This document shows positions 23,405-36,700 of a DNA stretch of 64,000 nucleotides, piece by piece (the stretch's first letter is position 1; each line of letters starts with the position of its first letter). Under the pieces are notes generated by a model. That model was not told the DNA's origin and made no database searches. It saw only the letters and a list, made by a program, of their open reading frames with translations. The stretch is from Pegea sp. RAD2-039 (lineage: Eukaryota; Chordata; Thaliacea; Salpida; Salpidae), in assembly GCA_034620365.1 (NCBI GenBank), contig JAQGEQ010000097.1:62001-126000 (forward strand), in the 5' to 3' direction. The position numbers and the translations under genes are program-made.

Positions 23405-26400
23405 TAGTTTTTATTTAAGAAATTAAATAATCCAAATTATAAAACATAAAAGTTTTTAAATAAACTTTTCTGCCTATTAAGCTTAATAACAAAATTTGTT
23501 TGTTTAGATTTTGTAGATAAGCTTAAAATAAAATCTTAAGTTTAAGCTATAAAAAACTTTAAAACAAAATTTTAGTATTTAATTAATTCAAAGTCTTTTA
23601 TTTATATACAAACAAAACATCTTGAATATTACAATTATGATGATAATTATTTACTTTCTCCCAAACTATTAAATTTTCTTACATATAAAATATATAATTA
23701 TACTTAAATGAAGAAATCAAAGTCAATAATATAGAAGTTTATACAAAACATGTTTAAACATAAAATAACATTAAATATCAAAGTTCAAATAAAAACTAAT
23801 GCTGATAAATTAAAATTAAATTAAACACAAAAGATATTTATTTATTATCAGGTAATTAATAAAGATTTAAAATAAAAATACTTTAGAAAAACTGAAATTT
23901 GTTTAAAAAACTTATAATTGATAAAAACAGTAATCATATTTTGATTAGAGAAATTATATATACAAGATTTTTATATAAAAATTAGTAAAAAAACACAAAC
24001 TTAAAAAATTAAGTCTACAAACTGTAAAAATTACATTTATCATAAAGCTAAAATCAATTCTACAATAAAATTGAAATATAAAAAATCTTTAGAAAGAAGC
24101 TGTAAAAGAACTTTCATAACATTTTTAATAATACATTTCTTACTTAAAAAATTATTCACAATTAAAACTCAAATGCCTTTTAAGCTAATTTCAAAATAAT
24201 CAATAATCTTTAAATTTATAAATTTGTAAAATGTAAATTAATTGTAGTAATTAAAGATAACTTAAAATAGAAAATAAACATGATACTGATAATTAGTTCA
24301 CACTTAAACAAAATAACATCAGTATTTCTAAATAGATATAAAGAAAAAAATAAACTGATCAATTATAAAATAAATATTTGAAACATTTGTAAGAATTTGT
24401 TTATATAATCTACTAAATAATAACAGAAATTTATACAATAACGTTTATATAACTTCGTATAAACATTAATCAATAAAATATTAAGTAAAAACTTTATAAT
24501 TTTTAAATAAAAGTTAGTATAAATTAAACAAAAAATATACTTTTACATTTCTAATAAATATTTGACAAAAGAGAAAGTCTATCTCTAGGTAGAGATTTTT
24601 TGAATAATGAAATATTGATAACGAAACACATGACTTGAATGATTAGCTAAGACTTAAAGAGACAACAAAATTACTGCAAATAATACTAAAAATAAATTTG
24701 TTTAAAATCTGGAAGCTAAAACAAAAACAGTATAACCGTAAAGTGAAGAGATTTTGACCATAAAATAAATCTCGAATAATATAAAAGTTTGGTAAATTTA
24801 CTTTTGAAATGATAAAGTGTCAAGCTTAGTTCGTGTAAGTAAATGATAAAACTAAAAAATAATAATTATTGATGTTTAAGAAATTGTTTTAATTTTATTC
24901 AATAATTAATCAGTTAAACGATAAGAATACAAAACTTTTATTTTAGATAAAAATTGTAATGATTTAGCAAATAATAAATAAACACGGAGTACAAACCTAT
25001 TTTCATTTAAAATCTAATTACATTCTACTTATAGTTGTTAAAAAGATTTATTTAAAAGATTTCTTTACTAAAATTTTGTAATAAATAAACTCTTTAGGTT
25101 TTGACGATAAGAACAACTTGAAGACAAAAAGCTAAATTAGTTTATCTAAAAAATACTTATTTTATGTATAAATAAATGAGAACAAAAGTTGTACTGGCAT
25201 ATACTGAGCTTTAAACAAATCGTTTCATTAAACTATTTACAAGACAGTTACACATTTTGTGAATCATATAAAGACACATCTAACTCAATAAAATAATATG
25301 ATAAAGTTTTTAAGAGCAGATAATTATTACTTCTATTTTGTTTTCAAGAATTTACAGACATAAAATTAAAAATTACTAAATTGAAAATAAAATATACAAA
25401 CAAGTTTTTGTAAGTTTGAGTCAACAAGACACATGAATTATTTGAATATCAAGTTTGAGTTTTATTGAATTAGTTTAGCCCACGCATTAATGAAATTGAG
25501 TATTTTCAATTTATAATCTATTTTTCGATTTTAACTAAAACTGTTTACTTCTAGTTTTATTTAAAAGTTTATAAATATAAAATGTTCACGTATACTTTAG
25601 TCTTTTATAGTTTTATTCAAACTATTCAATTTTTTCATTTACAACCACCTTTTATTTTTAAATACTGTTTATATTTCTAATTTTAAGCATTAAACAACTC
25701 ATCAAATATTATTAAAGACTCAAATTCACATGAGTATAAATGTTTTAGTGCTTATGATAGAAATTTTATGTTTTCTAAGATTCCAAATTTCAACCCTGCT
25801 AACTACAGACAATATGCTTTTAGTTTTGTAGTATATCTAAAATCAGTCTACCTTATAATCTTTATAAAGAGCTAATTAAAACGAAAAAGATTGATAAAAG
25901 AATCTTTTATCTATTGATAGTAGAAGCTTGTATCTACAACAATTACAATCAAAGATTTCGTCAGAAAATTTACAGTTTTTCAAACCACCGTCTGATGTTT
26001 GAGTTACAATAAATTAATAGGCAAGACGCAAGCTATGATTTAGATATTTATCAACTAACAAGAGACTAATTATTAACCCCTTTGAAAACTTTTTTTACAA
26101 CTTCTCTCAAATTAGTTATTTTTGACGTTTTAGTCTTTGATTAATCTGAAATTTCTTATAATTGACGATTATAATAGACGGTATAAGTTGAATTTCAAAA
26201 GTTTATTATTGTATAGATAATATTTTTCATCTATTAAAAGATGTTACATATTTTTATTTGTAATTAATTATGGACATATAATATATTATTATAGATAAAA
26301 AGTTGCAATTGAAATTGTACATTTGTGGCTTAATTTAAAAATGACTAAAAAATTAAAGTTGTAAAATAAATTTAAGATTAAAAACTTGATCTTTTCTTAG

Positions 26401-26587
26401 ATACTAATCTGAGGTTCATAATTTATTTAACTAGTTTCCAAAACTAAAAAAATTATCACTGAAATTAAAATTGGAATAAATAAATATTCAATTTTTTATT
26501 TTTTTATTAAAATTTTAACATTAAAAAGTTTACTTTCAGATTTATTCTGCAATTAAAAAAGTGACATTTTAGAAATTGTTTGATGAA
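23405..26587. other. AT-rich intergenic, nothing seen
   Basis: Over 3 kb of extremely AT-rich DNA between divergently transcribed REPS and SLC22 genes. Both promoters should lie here. No coding frame, repeat array or RNA gene recognised. Confidence 0.5.
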
Positions 26588-29500
26588 ATGAAAAATGTTT
26601 TCAGCAAAGTTGTACTAAACATAACAAACAATAATATCCTTGAGAATGGTTTCAATTATCAGCAAGAATCTAAGAAGTCTGAAGTTTCTTTTAACTCAGA
26701 AGAAACTGAAAACTTTAATTTCGATATTATTTTAAACGAAATTGGAAACTTAGGAAAGCAACAACGAAAGCTTATTATCTTGGTGTATCTGATCACAATT
26801 CCCGCAGGTGATAATTACAATTTTGTATTTGATTAAGAAAGTTAGATTTTAATATTTATCCGAATAATTTTTGATTAATTATTAGAATATATTTTAAATA
26901 AAATATATTTACGAGACACTTGGTTTTGAATTGGTTAAAGTTACAGTAATCTTTTGAAGCTATTTGCATTTTTACTTACATATTGAGCATTTTTCAAACT
27001 TTGTAATCATAAAGGAAAATATCCGCAAAATAAAAAAGCCATAAAAGCCGTTGAAAGATTCAACTTTAGCATATTCACAAACATTAAAAAGTTTTTAAGC
27101 AAACAATTACAACAGTCTGTATGCAAATAGCAAAAGGATTGTGAACAATTTTTAAGATAATTTAAGCTTCTTTATTTGCAGGTATACTTCATAATGCTCC
27201 AATATATCTAGCAGCACGACCTGATTATAGGTTTGTTTAGAATATAAATGAAATGAAACAGTACGAACAATTATATTATTTAACGAGTATTCAAATATTT
27301 GAAGTTAAAGTATAAAACCTGAATCTGCAAATGTCAAAATTATAAGAAATTTTAAATAGAAATTTATCTTATAAACTGACAAACAAAACATTCCTCAGCA
27401 ACTGTTGACTAAGATTAAGTAATTGTCGTCAAAATCCTTTTTTCTTCTGCGCATACGCATTGCTACCCGCTAATACCGATTATCTTCTATTATACAAATT
27501 GAATCTAATATACTTCTCATAAATTCGACAAATAAAGTTGTTTTTTATAAGTAAATATATTTCAAAGTTATTGATGGTTACTATATAATTAGCTAATAAT
27601 TAAATACGAGTTAATTTGACGAGATATCATTTAAGTATCTACTTCTGTTTATCTTTTATAATATCTGAAGACACACTAAATGCCAAACTGGTTGCTAAAT
27701 TAGATGAAAATCGAAATTGTGCAGATGTGACTTATCGCCTTTAGACAATAAATCGTTGTACAACTTAACTGAAGAAGAAATTAGAAGAGTTCTATTACCA
27801 GTTAGCAGAACTACAAAAGTGAGATAATTTGATCTAAATTAGTAAAAAAAGATTTCTGTAATTTAAAAAACAATTTATTTGAAAGATAAGATAATTTATA
27901 ATTAAGTTTTAAGGATTACACCCAGATAATTGAATTAAGAAGTTTAAATGACAGACTTATGATCGATGTCATCGTTTCAATTACAATCTTTCATCATGTC
28001 AACCTCCTAGTCTAGACTGTATCAAACCATCAAATTTAGAGGGTAATCAGATTATCAAATGTGATCAGGGATACTGGTTCGATGATTCAGTTTATATAAA
28101 TACGATAGCAGTTGAGGTTTGTTTCAATTCTTTCAAATAATTATTATCAATTATTCATTTTTATGATATACAATTTGATAATTATCATATTAATCAGTTT
28201 TATATTTATAGTTTTTTGTAATAAGATGTTTAAACAACTCTGTTTCTGTATCTAAAGTTCATCTTTAATTATTAAGTTTTCTCTTTTGATTACTGCTACA
28301 TTCAAGTCTTCATTAAACTTATATATTTAAATCCAGTGGAAACTGGTATGCGATAATACAATTATAGGAACGGTTTTAACTTCAGCTTTTTTCTGTGGAG
28401 TCTTGGTCAGCTCTTTGCTAAATGATGGGCTTGTTTTTCGGTAAGTTTTACTATTTTATGCTAATCTCTAAAAAATCAATCACAGCTTTTACTTTATTGA
28501 CTTTTAAAATGTTAAAGATTTTATTTAAAGTTTGTTAGTTTGACTTTTTAAGATTATACAATAGTTATCAGTATGTTTAATGATGGTAAACGTTAGAAAA
28601 CTCGTGTGACTTTGCAAACATAATATTTACTTTGAAATAATCAGCAGCAGAATATTTCTTTACTTAAAGCAGCTTATTTTAATAACTATGAGAAAAAAGA
28701 AAACATTGATAGAATTTCACATGTGATTATAAGCTTATTTATGATGAGAAATTTTTTAATAGCTTTTAATAGCAGCTCATAAAACGTTTAGAAAGATAAT
28801 CTAAACTTTTCAACAATAATTTCATTTTCTAAATCTTTTAAAAGCGGTATTAAGGAAAAAAAGTAATATATGAAGTTGAAAAACTTTTCATAAATTCACA
28901 ATTTGTTTTTAATTATTAAATTTTAATAAATTTGAACCACAAAAACTCAGTTTAATTTTTAAAACAATTTAAATTCGGACATAATACTATAATCAGTAAT
29001 TGAAAGAAATTTTCATCTCATTCTTTTATTAGTTTTGGTCGCCTACCAGTAATTTTAATCTCCGAAATTGGGATTTCTATCATTGGTTTAAGTTCTTCTT
29101 TCACGTCAAGTCCAGGAAGCTTCATCGCGCTACGCTTTTGCATTGGAGTGTTTCTACACGCTGGCTACACTGCATGCACTGCATATGGTAAGATGGAAAG
29201 ACTAACTTTAAAGATTAAATGGAATTCTGTCGCAGTGTTTGATATAACTGGTGAAAAATGGAGAGATTGTATTGGAGCGTTTGTTCAATTAGTCTTTGCT
29301 CGAACTCTGATTGGTTATTTGTGTCTTTCCGGGTTTGCTTATATCTTTCGAGACTGGAGACATCTTCAGTTTGTTATATCATTTGCACCAATAATTTTTA
29401 TTTTTTTTTGGTTTTTATTACCTGAGTCACCAAGGTAATTACTTCTCATCGAAAATGTGGTTAAAATTTAACAATTTTTGTCGAAGTGATAAAATGTTAA

Positions 29501-31892
29501 CAACTGATTTTTATTACTAAAATGATAGACTTGCATAAAAATCAAATCCGATTTTTACAAGTATTTTTTAACTAAGGATTTATTAGTTTATCATTAAACT
29601 GTTTAAATTAATCTAACTGTAAAAGTAACAAAACTCTAATTTGTTTCAATTTATTTTGCATAAAAAAATTTGGAATTTAAATATAAGATCACAAAACATA
29701 ATTTGAAACATTGAAAAAAATTCATATTAATCAAAAAATTATTCTTTAAAAACTAAGCTAATGAAGAACTGACGAAAACTTTGTTTTGAGCCTGCAAACA
29801 TTTTACTTGGCTTCTAAAATGACAAATAATTAGGCAGAGCTCTATAAGTAATTTTAGATTGAAAACTCAGGTGGTTGTTTGATAATGGAGAACCTGATAA
29901 AGCTAAAGTCATCTGTGAAAATATAATAGAAAAAAATGGGAAGAAATTTTCGGATGACATTTGGGAAAAGGCGTTAGAACCAGCGAAAGAACCAAAATTA
30001 AGTTTTATTATTAATTTAATCATTGAACAACTAGAAGATGTTTTTTACTCATTTTTTTTATCTTGGAAAATTTAGGTTTCAATGTTGCAAGTTAGAACTT
30101 ATTTTCCTTTTGAATTATTTGCAAGACCGAAAACACGAGACATTACAATCAATATCTCTTTCAATTGGTTTGTGAATTCACTTGTTTACTTTGGTCTCTC
30201 TCTAAATGCCGGGTCGCTTGCAGGTAACATCCACAATTTCCATTGTTGTACTTTAATACTTTTGTATGTTAGCTTAACATTTCAAACTGATTTTTAGGAA
30301 GTGATTTTATTAATAATATACTGAATGGAGCGGTAGAACTTGTAGCTTATTTACTGGTTGTAGTAACTCGACAGAAGCTTGAAAAAAAGTTGATGCTTTC
30401 AATTTGTTTCTTTACAACTGGTATTGCATGCATTACATCTGTAGCAATTAATCAAATTCGAACGGAATTTCAAGGTTATGCTCTTGATCAAATATAATAA
30501 AATTTGTAAAGCATGTAGAGTGTTATTTAATCAAAACTCGTTAACCATAACAATAATATTTCAACTTTCAACAAACTTTCAATTAAAAGATTTTTTTTAA
30601 TTTCTTTATTTTTAGAAATTTAGAAACTTTTATTTGTTTTTTAGCAAAAGAAACAATCGTGACCACTTTAGTTCTAATTGCTAAAATGGCTGTTTCTGGG
30701 TCATTTTCTATCATTTACAATTTAACAGCTGAAATATATCCATCAGAAGTAAGGTAAAATATCTTCAAGTATCTTAAGACTCAAAATCATTCTGATTTCA
30801 TTTGTAGAAAAAAAGCTATTGGATTGGGTGCAACATCAGCAAGAATAGGAAGCATCATCAGTCCATTCGCTATCCACATGCAATACTCTATTCCCTGGAT
30901 TACACTTGTGAGTTTAAAGATCTTTGAGGGTTTCTACATCAGTTACAAGCTTCACTAAATCATTTAAAAAAATTTAAATCTATATTTTGAACTAGTTTTA
31001 TAAATTGATGGAACTCTAAGAGATCCTCTTTTTCTAAAAAGGTGATTTTCGGGGTATTATCAATCCTCACTGGCGGCTTATCTATCCTGTTCCCAAGTGT
31101 GTTGGGGAAGAAGATGCCAGATTCACTAGAAGATGCAGAGTCCTTTTATTGTGGAGAATTAGAGTAAGAAGAAAAGGTTTTATTTGAACTTTATGATTGA
31201 TACAACAAACTGTTTTTTGCTTTGATGGAGAAAATGATATTAAGACAAATTTTTGATGCAATTATTGAAGTATAGAGCTTGTTTTTCATAATTTATTGAT
31301 GTTCAAAATTATTCTAAAACTTCAATTGCTTTTAAAAGTAAATTATTTTGATTTTTTTTACTTTAATTTGTTAGAAATTTTTCATAAATTGTAGCTCTCG
31401 CTAACACACATTCTCACAAATAACATCTATTAAGTTGGAAATATAGAAAGTAAAAGATGTAACGCATGGCATTTCAGTAGTCCTCAAAGCATATAATAGC
31501 GAACAATTACATAGAATGTTAATATGTTGATAGTCTCTTTATAGTTTAACTAATAAAATCACTTTAGGTCAACTTCTCACCTATTTTTATTTATACGTTT
31601 GTTTCAATATGTCAGATACACTGAAACAATTTGTTGAAATTAATTTCAAAACTTACTGATGGTTATAACATAAAGTCATTTAAATTATTCAAAATTGTTT
31701 TTAAACTTTCAAATGTCTGCAAACTGAATTTAGTAAATATCAACAGTATTTTAAACGTTACTAATTTTATGGTTTTGTTTTTAATAAATATTAATTTTTT
31801 TAGAGTTTTTTTTTAATTAAAAAATATTTTATAGGCTGAAAGCTCAAGAAAAAGAAGATTCATTTGCAGCTATTTGGATTACACGTTTATAA
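26588..31892 (+). CDS. SLC22: SLC22-type organic ion transporter (MFS)
   Basis: Fourteen exons encode 603 residues: 26588-26807, 27182-27230, 27725-27818, 27955-28116, 28337-28440, 29033-29187, 29236-29434, 29871-30001, 30092-30223, 30298-30474, 30645-30753, 30808-30907, 31042-31163, 31835-31892. The SLC22 pattern is clear: FDIILNEIGNLGKQQRK before TM1; a Cys-rich extracellular loop (PDYRCDLSP, CHRFNY, CQPPSLDC); WKLVCDN before TM2; FGRLPVIL; LLPESPRWL after TM6; NWFVNSLVYFGLSLNAG at TM7; and ELxPSEVR-like AEIYPSEVRKKA. Twelve membrane spans are expected. The family moves organic cations, anions or carnitine across the plasma membrane; the substrate is not predictable. The 29188-29235 intron is only 48 b. 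An ATG at 26588 is used; TTG codons upstream are not. The last intron carries a LINE fragment. Confidence 0.9.
31396..31530 (-). mobile_element. LINE 3' UTR fragment inside SLC22 intron
   Basis: Matches family A 3' UTR on the minus strand (CTCGCTAACACACATTCTCA and AGTAAAAGATGTAACGCATG), but lacks the terminal GCACC block and the tail, so its own 3' end is lost. It is antisense to the host gene and wholly intronic. Confidence 0.85.
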
Positions 31893-33746
31893 CCAGAAAA
31901 TAATTCAATTTCATTGGTCAAAAAAATTGAATGTAAACTTCATAAAAATGATATTTACAAGAAGTTCAAAAAGAAATTTATCAAAAGAAATTAAAACTTT
32001 TGAAAGTAATCATTAAAATGAATGTTACTGATTTTATGAATAACTGAGAAAAGCTTCTTATAGAAACTTTTCTATAAATTTGATGAATGTAAATTATATG
32101 TAAATTACCATAAGTGTATTTCCGAGTTTTATTGAAAAAAGATGCATAGAATATCAAAATAGCAAAATTTTCTAATTGAAGATCCTTGAAAAGATGATCT
32201 TTATAAACTATAATCCTGAGACACAATCGAGCAAGACCCAATTTATCAGTCAAATTAGAATTCGTAATTCTGTAAAATCGTAGAAAAGTTAATTATCAAA
32301 TTATGTTGTAGTTGATTAAAACTGATAGAAACCTAAATATAAAACGTTAAATAGAAGCTATGATGTGTTTTCTTCATTAATGTCGTTGTAACCGGTAAAC
32401 AACCAACGAGAAAATATTAAAAAGTTCAAAGGTTAATTATCAGACAATTAGCTAATAACATTATAGAGGTTTTAATCACTATGGTTGCATTTAGGCAGAA
32501 CACCAGTTTAGTCATAACAATCTACAAACTCCTCTCCAACTATATTTTCAAAAATTATAATTTAACTTATCTCGATTTTAAGTAATTAGCTTCAACAACT
32601 TTAACCATGAAAATTGGTTGAACTATCATTTAGTAATTCAATATATTTATCTTTTGGTGATTTAGATGTCTGACTTAAGATCAACTATTCGGCAAATAAG
32701 TTTCATTTTGAAGAAGTACATCTATTAAACTCTTGTAGTTACTAGTGATTAATAAATTATCAAAATTACTGATAACCAAATCTGTGCAGAAAACTGATTT
32801 ATGTAAATGTTTCCCTATTTGAAAATCTAAATTGTGTTTTCTGAATTGGTGCAAACAACACAGATTTATGCTTTTATTTCCAGTCAGTTTTGATGAAGCA
32901 AAAACTCTTTTAGTTTACAAAACATGGTCGAGTCGAGAAGAGGATTTATCGACTTTCAAGTTGAAACATTAAGAAGGATCTTGAACAAAATTCTATATTA
33001 CAGAAATTGTGAAATAGCAGAAATCTACAAACGATAAAACACGCGCAGTCCTAGTATTTTGTTCTTTATATACACTCAAACAGAAATACATAGACTTGGG
33101 TGTTGTGTATTCCCTACCAAAAAACTTGTATCGTTTTAAATGTTTAATCTAAAGAATTTTCTTCCAAATCACAGAAAAACGAAAGAAACATAATTTTGGT
33201 CAATTCTATAAAAACCCTATGACAGAAATTATTAGTTTAATCCTGAAGTTGTTATAAGGCATCAGAAGAAGAAGAAGAACTACTAATTTATCTACAAGGT
33301 TGATTTTGTGTTCTGTTTCGATGGCAACCAAGATGCAGATGATTTTGGAGGTAGATATCATACGTAGATGTGTAATATTAACATATTGTAGAAAGTTTGA
33401 TGTTTTTCAACCTTCTGTTCACTTCAAGATAAGAAACTAAAAAAAGGTTTTTAAATTTTTGAAGAAATAAATAAAGATGTGAGAAAGAGAAGAAATCTTA
33501 GGAATTTTGGTCAAAAGAAAACTCGATTATTCAAAAAATTACATTTTTGAAATATTCATCAACTTTTCGGTTTCGAATTAATCAAAACTGAAATAAAAAA
33601 AAAGTAAAAAAAATATAAAAACAGTTTCCTTATCCAACCAACAGATTAATTGCACAAAAAATTTAAACGAAAGAAAATGGGCTGTTGGTTTTGATGCAAT
33701 TTTAAAGAAGGCATGATATCTGTAAAGGCAGAAAAAGAAGTCGTCA
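31893..33746. other. Convergent intergenic region SLC22/SIRT1
   Basis: AT-rich. A 90-codon minus frame at 31981-32253 lacks an ATG start (TTG) and has no recognisable domain. A short plus-strand run near 33320 starting MATKMQMILE is followed by a GTAG donor-like site, too little to call. Nothing else seen. Confidence 0.4.
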
Positions 33747-36700
33747 TCACTTCGAAGTGGACGTCAGACAATTGACGCAATCTAATTCAAGGTTCACAGG
33801 ATTAGATGAAGATGTCTTATCTTCTTCATCTTTTTCATCAAACTTATTTGGAGTTATTAAAGCAGCATGAAAGCTTTCACACCCAATAAGATTAGATGAA
33901 GGGGTCGAGTTAGCAGGGACTGAAATAAAACTGATTAGTGGATGTAGATGTTGGGACTTATACAAACCATCAGTCTCCATTTTCTGATCTTGTGGAACAG
34001 TCACTTCTTCTTCATCTTCACCTAAAACATCAATTTGTAAATAAATGTTGAAAAGAGGACATCTACAAACTTTCTGATTGATCTGAAGCGTCTGAGATGT
34101 AGATTAAGTCATTGATGTTGATTTCAGCTCCGGCAAATATATATTGTGAAGGTTGATTGAAATAGAAACAACCATCTGTAGATGAAGTAAGATTTGATTG
34201 AAGTAAATAGAAAGATACAACTTACCTGGAAGAATATCGCTCACTGATTGGCTTAATCTGGTTAGAGATCTTGATGAAGATAAATCTTCTGGAGATTTCT
34301 TCTTCTCATTTTGATCTGAATCTTCAGTGGAAACCTTTCGAGTCTTCTCAGGTGACTCAGCAGCTTCTCCAGTAGAAGTCTGAAGTGATGACTCAGCAAT
34401 TTTTCCAACTTTTTCAGGATTCTTGAGTGATGACTCAGCAGTTTCTACAACTTCTTTACGAGTCTGAAGTGATGACTTTGCAGCTTCTCCAGCAGGAGTT
34501 TTATTCAATGACTCAGCGGTTTCTTCAATCTTAGCTTCTTTAGTACGAGTCGTTTCTAATGACTCAGCAGTTTCTTCAATCTCAGCTTCTTTAGGAGTCT
34601 GATCTGATGACTTTGCAGCTTCTCCAGCAGGAGTTTTATTCAATGACTCAGCGGTTTCTTCAATCTTAGCTTCTTTAGTACGAGTCGTTTCTAATGACTC
34701 AGCAGTTTCTTCAATCTCAGCTTCTTTAGGAGTCTGATCTGATGACTTTGCAGCTTCTCCAGCAGGAGTTTTATTCAATGACTCAGCAGTTTCTTCAGCT
34801 TCTTTAGGAGTTGTTTCTGATGACTCAGCAATTTTTCCAACCTCTTTAAGAGCTGTTTCTGATGACTCAGCAGTTTCTTCAACTTCCATTTTACTACAAG
34901 ATGCGAGATCCTTCTCTTGAAGATCATCTTCTCGATGAAGTTTAGCAGAAGATTTGGATGAAGAATTATCGAGTTGTTTGATATCATTCAACCAAGCAAG
35001 TCCTGGGAGTTCAGTAACTTCCGACAATCTACAAAAAGATCATAGAAGAAGAAGATCTACAAACTCTTTCATCACTTACTCTCCCAACTCTTTATCAAAC
35101 AGATCTTCAAATTCTCCTCCTAATCTCCGACTTAACTCACTAATGATCTTATCACAATCACCTAGCAACTCCACATCAAACACAAAACTCGACAAACGCT
35201 CCCGATTGATGAGGATTTGAGGGATGTTTCCAGGGATTGCATCTGGAAGAAGAAGTGGATGAAGATGTTGATGGGACTCTTCATCACTTACCAGGGATAC
35301 TTGAAACTGGTTTCACTTTTAAAGAAGTTCCGATCACTATCAGGAGATCGACTTCATCTTTATCTGCTGCCATCTGACGGTGGAAATGATCAGGCAAGTT
35401 CTCGCCGAAGAACACGATATCCGGTTTCATGATGCTCTTCATCTTGGCTCGAACTGTGTCTTCTTCCTCTTCTTCAGGGTTGTAACAGACTGGACAGCGA
35501 GGAACAACCTGATGAAGATCGCTGTTTAGAGTCTGAACACGAGGAGGTTGTTTTCAAGAAGTGGGATTCAAAAGAAGTCTTTGAGATTCGGATCATCTCG
35601 GATCCGTCATCACTTCAATCATGGTTGAGTTTAGGGCCCCAACTCTTTATTACCCTGGGACAGTGACCTCAAGGTCTTATACAGATTGTAGGTTTTATCT
35701 GGGACTTTCCCTACCCTGAATCTACTCCCAACAAGCCCAAGTAATCAAATTAGAAAAATAAGTTGAAAGATAAGAGATTGTGAACAGCACCTGTTTAAAG
35801 ATATCCGATTTGATGGTATCACAAGGAACATGATGTTGACATGTTGTACAGGTGGCTGTATCAAAAGAACCTTCAAAAATAACTCCTTTTTAGATTAAGT
35901 TTCAAGTATTAGTGAGTTACCATGACAATGAAGCACGCGTCTAATTCCAGCGATGCTTTCTAAAGTATCGATATTTTGGGAATAGTTACGAAGTAGACGA
36001 TTGGTTTGTTCTAAACGCGCGATAAACCTACAATCAAAAGATGGTTGCGACGATTTGTTGGTTTTGCAACTAACTTGTGACTTCGACTTGGTTTGTATTC
36101 GCCTGGATAAATTTGTCGAGCAAATTTGAAGAACGGGTGAGGATTTTCGTTGAAGAAGCTGATATCGAACATAAACTAGAAGAACAGATGATCACGTGAT
36201 ATTCTCACTTGAAAAGATCACTTACTTGAGGCTCAGATAGTTCCGGATAGTCGGCATGTAGTCGCGCGTAAATTCCATCACGCGATCGGAAATCGGGGAT
36301 ACCACAGGACACAGAGACCTAGGATCAGAAGATGTAAGATTTGAAGATTCTAGGATGCTACTCACCCCAGCACCGGTTAGAACCAAGATCTTTTTGGAGC
36401 TTCTAATTAGCTCAACAGCGTCACCTAGTGTGTTGATGCTGGAAATCTTTTGTCTTCTAGGCGATGATTCTAAGTATTCAGCGACCTAAAAAAAGAAGTT
36501 TAAAGAATCAAAATATTATCTTTAGAGTTAAAATGAGTCACAGAAAATGTTATTTCTAAATTATTACTAAAAATTTTACCAATTTCAAGTAAAAATCATG
36601 ATCTTCTATACCAGGAGGAATTTGCAAATTTGGATATATAGTATTTACAATTTGGCGAGGATGTGTACCTTTTGTAAACTCACGAATAATCCATGCTGTA

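Noticed and set aside
31981..32253. Minus-strand 90-codon frame after SLC22
   Set aside because: Begins with TTG, no recognisable motif, and AT-rich amino-acid composition typical of chance.
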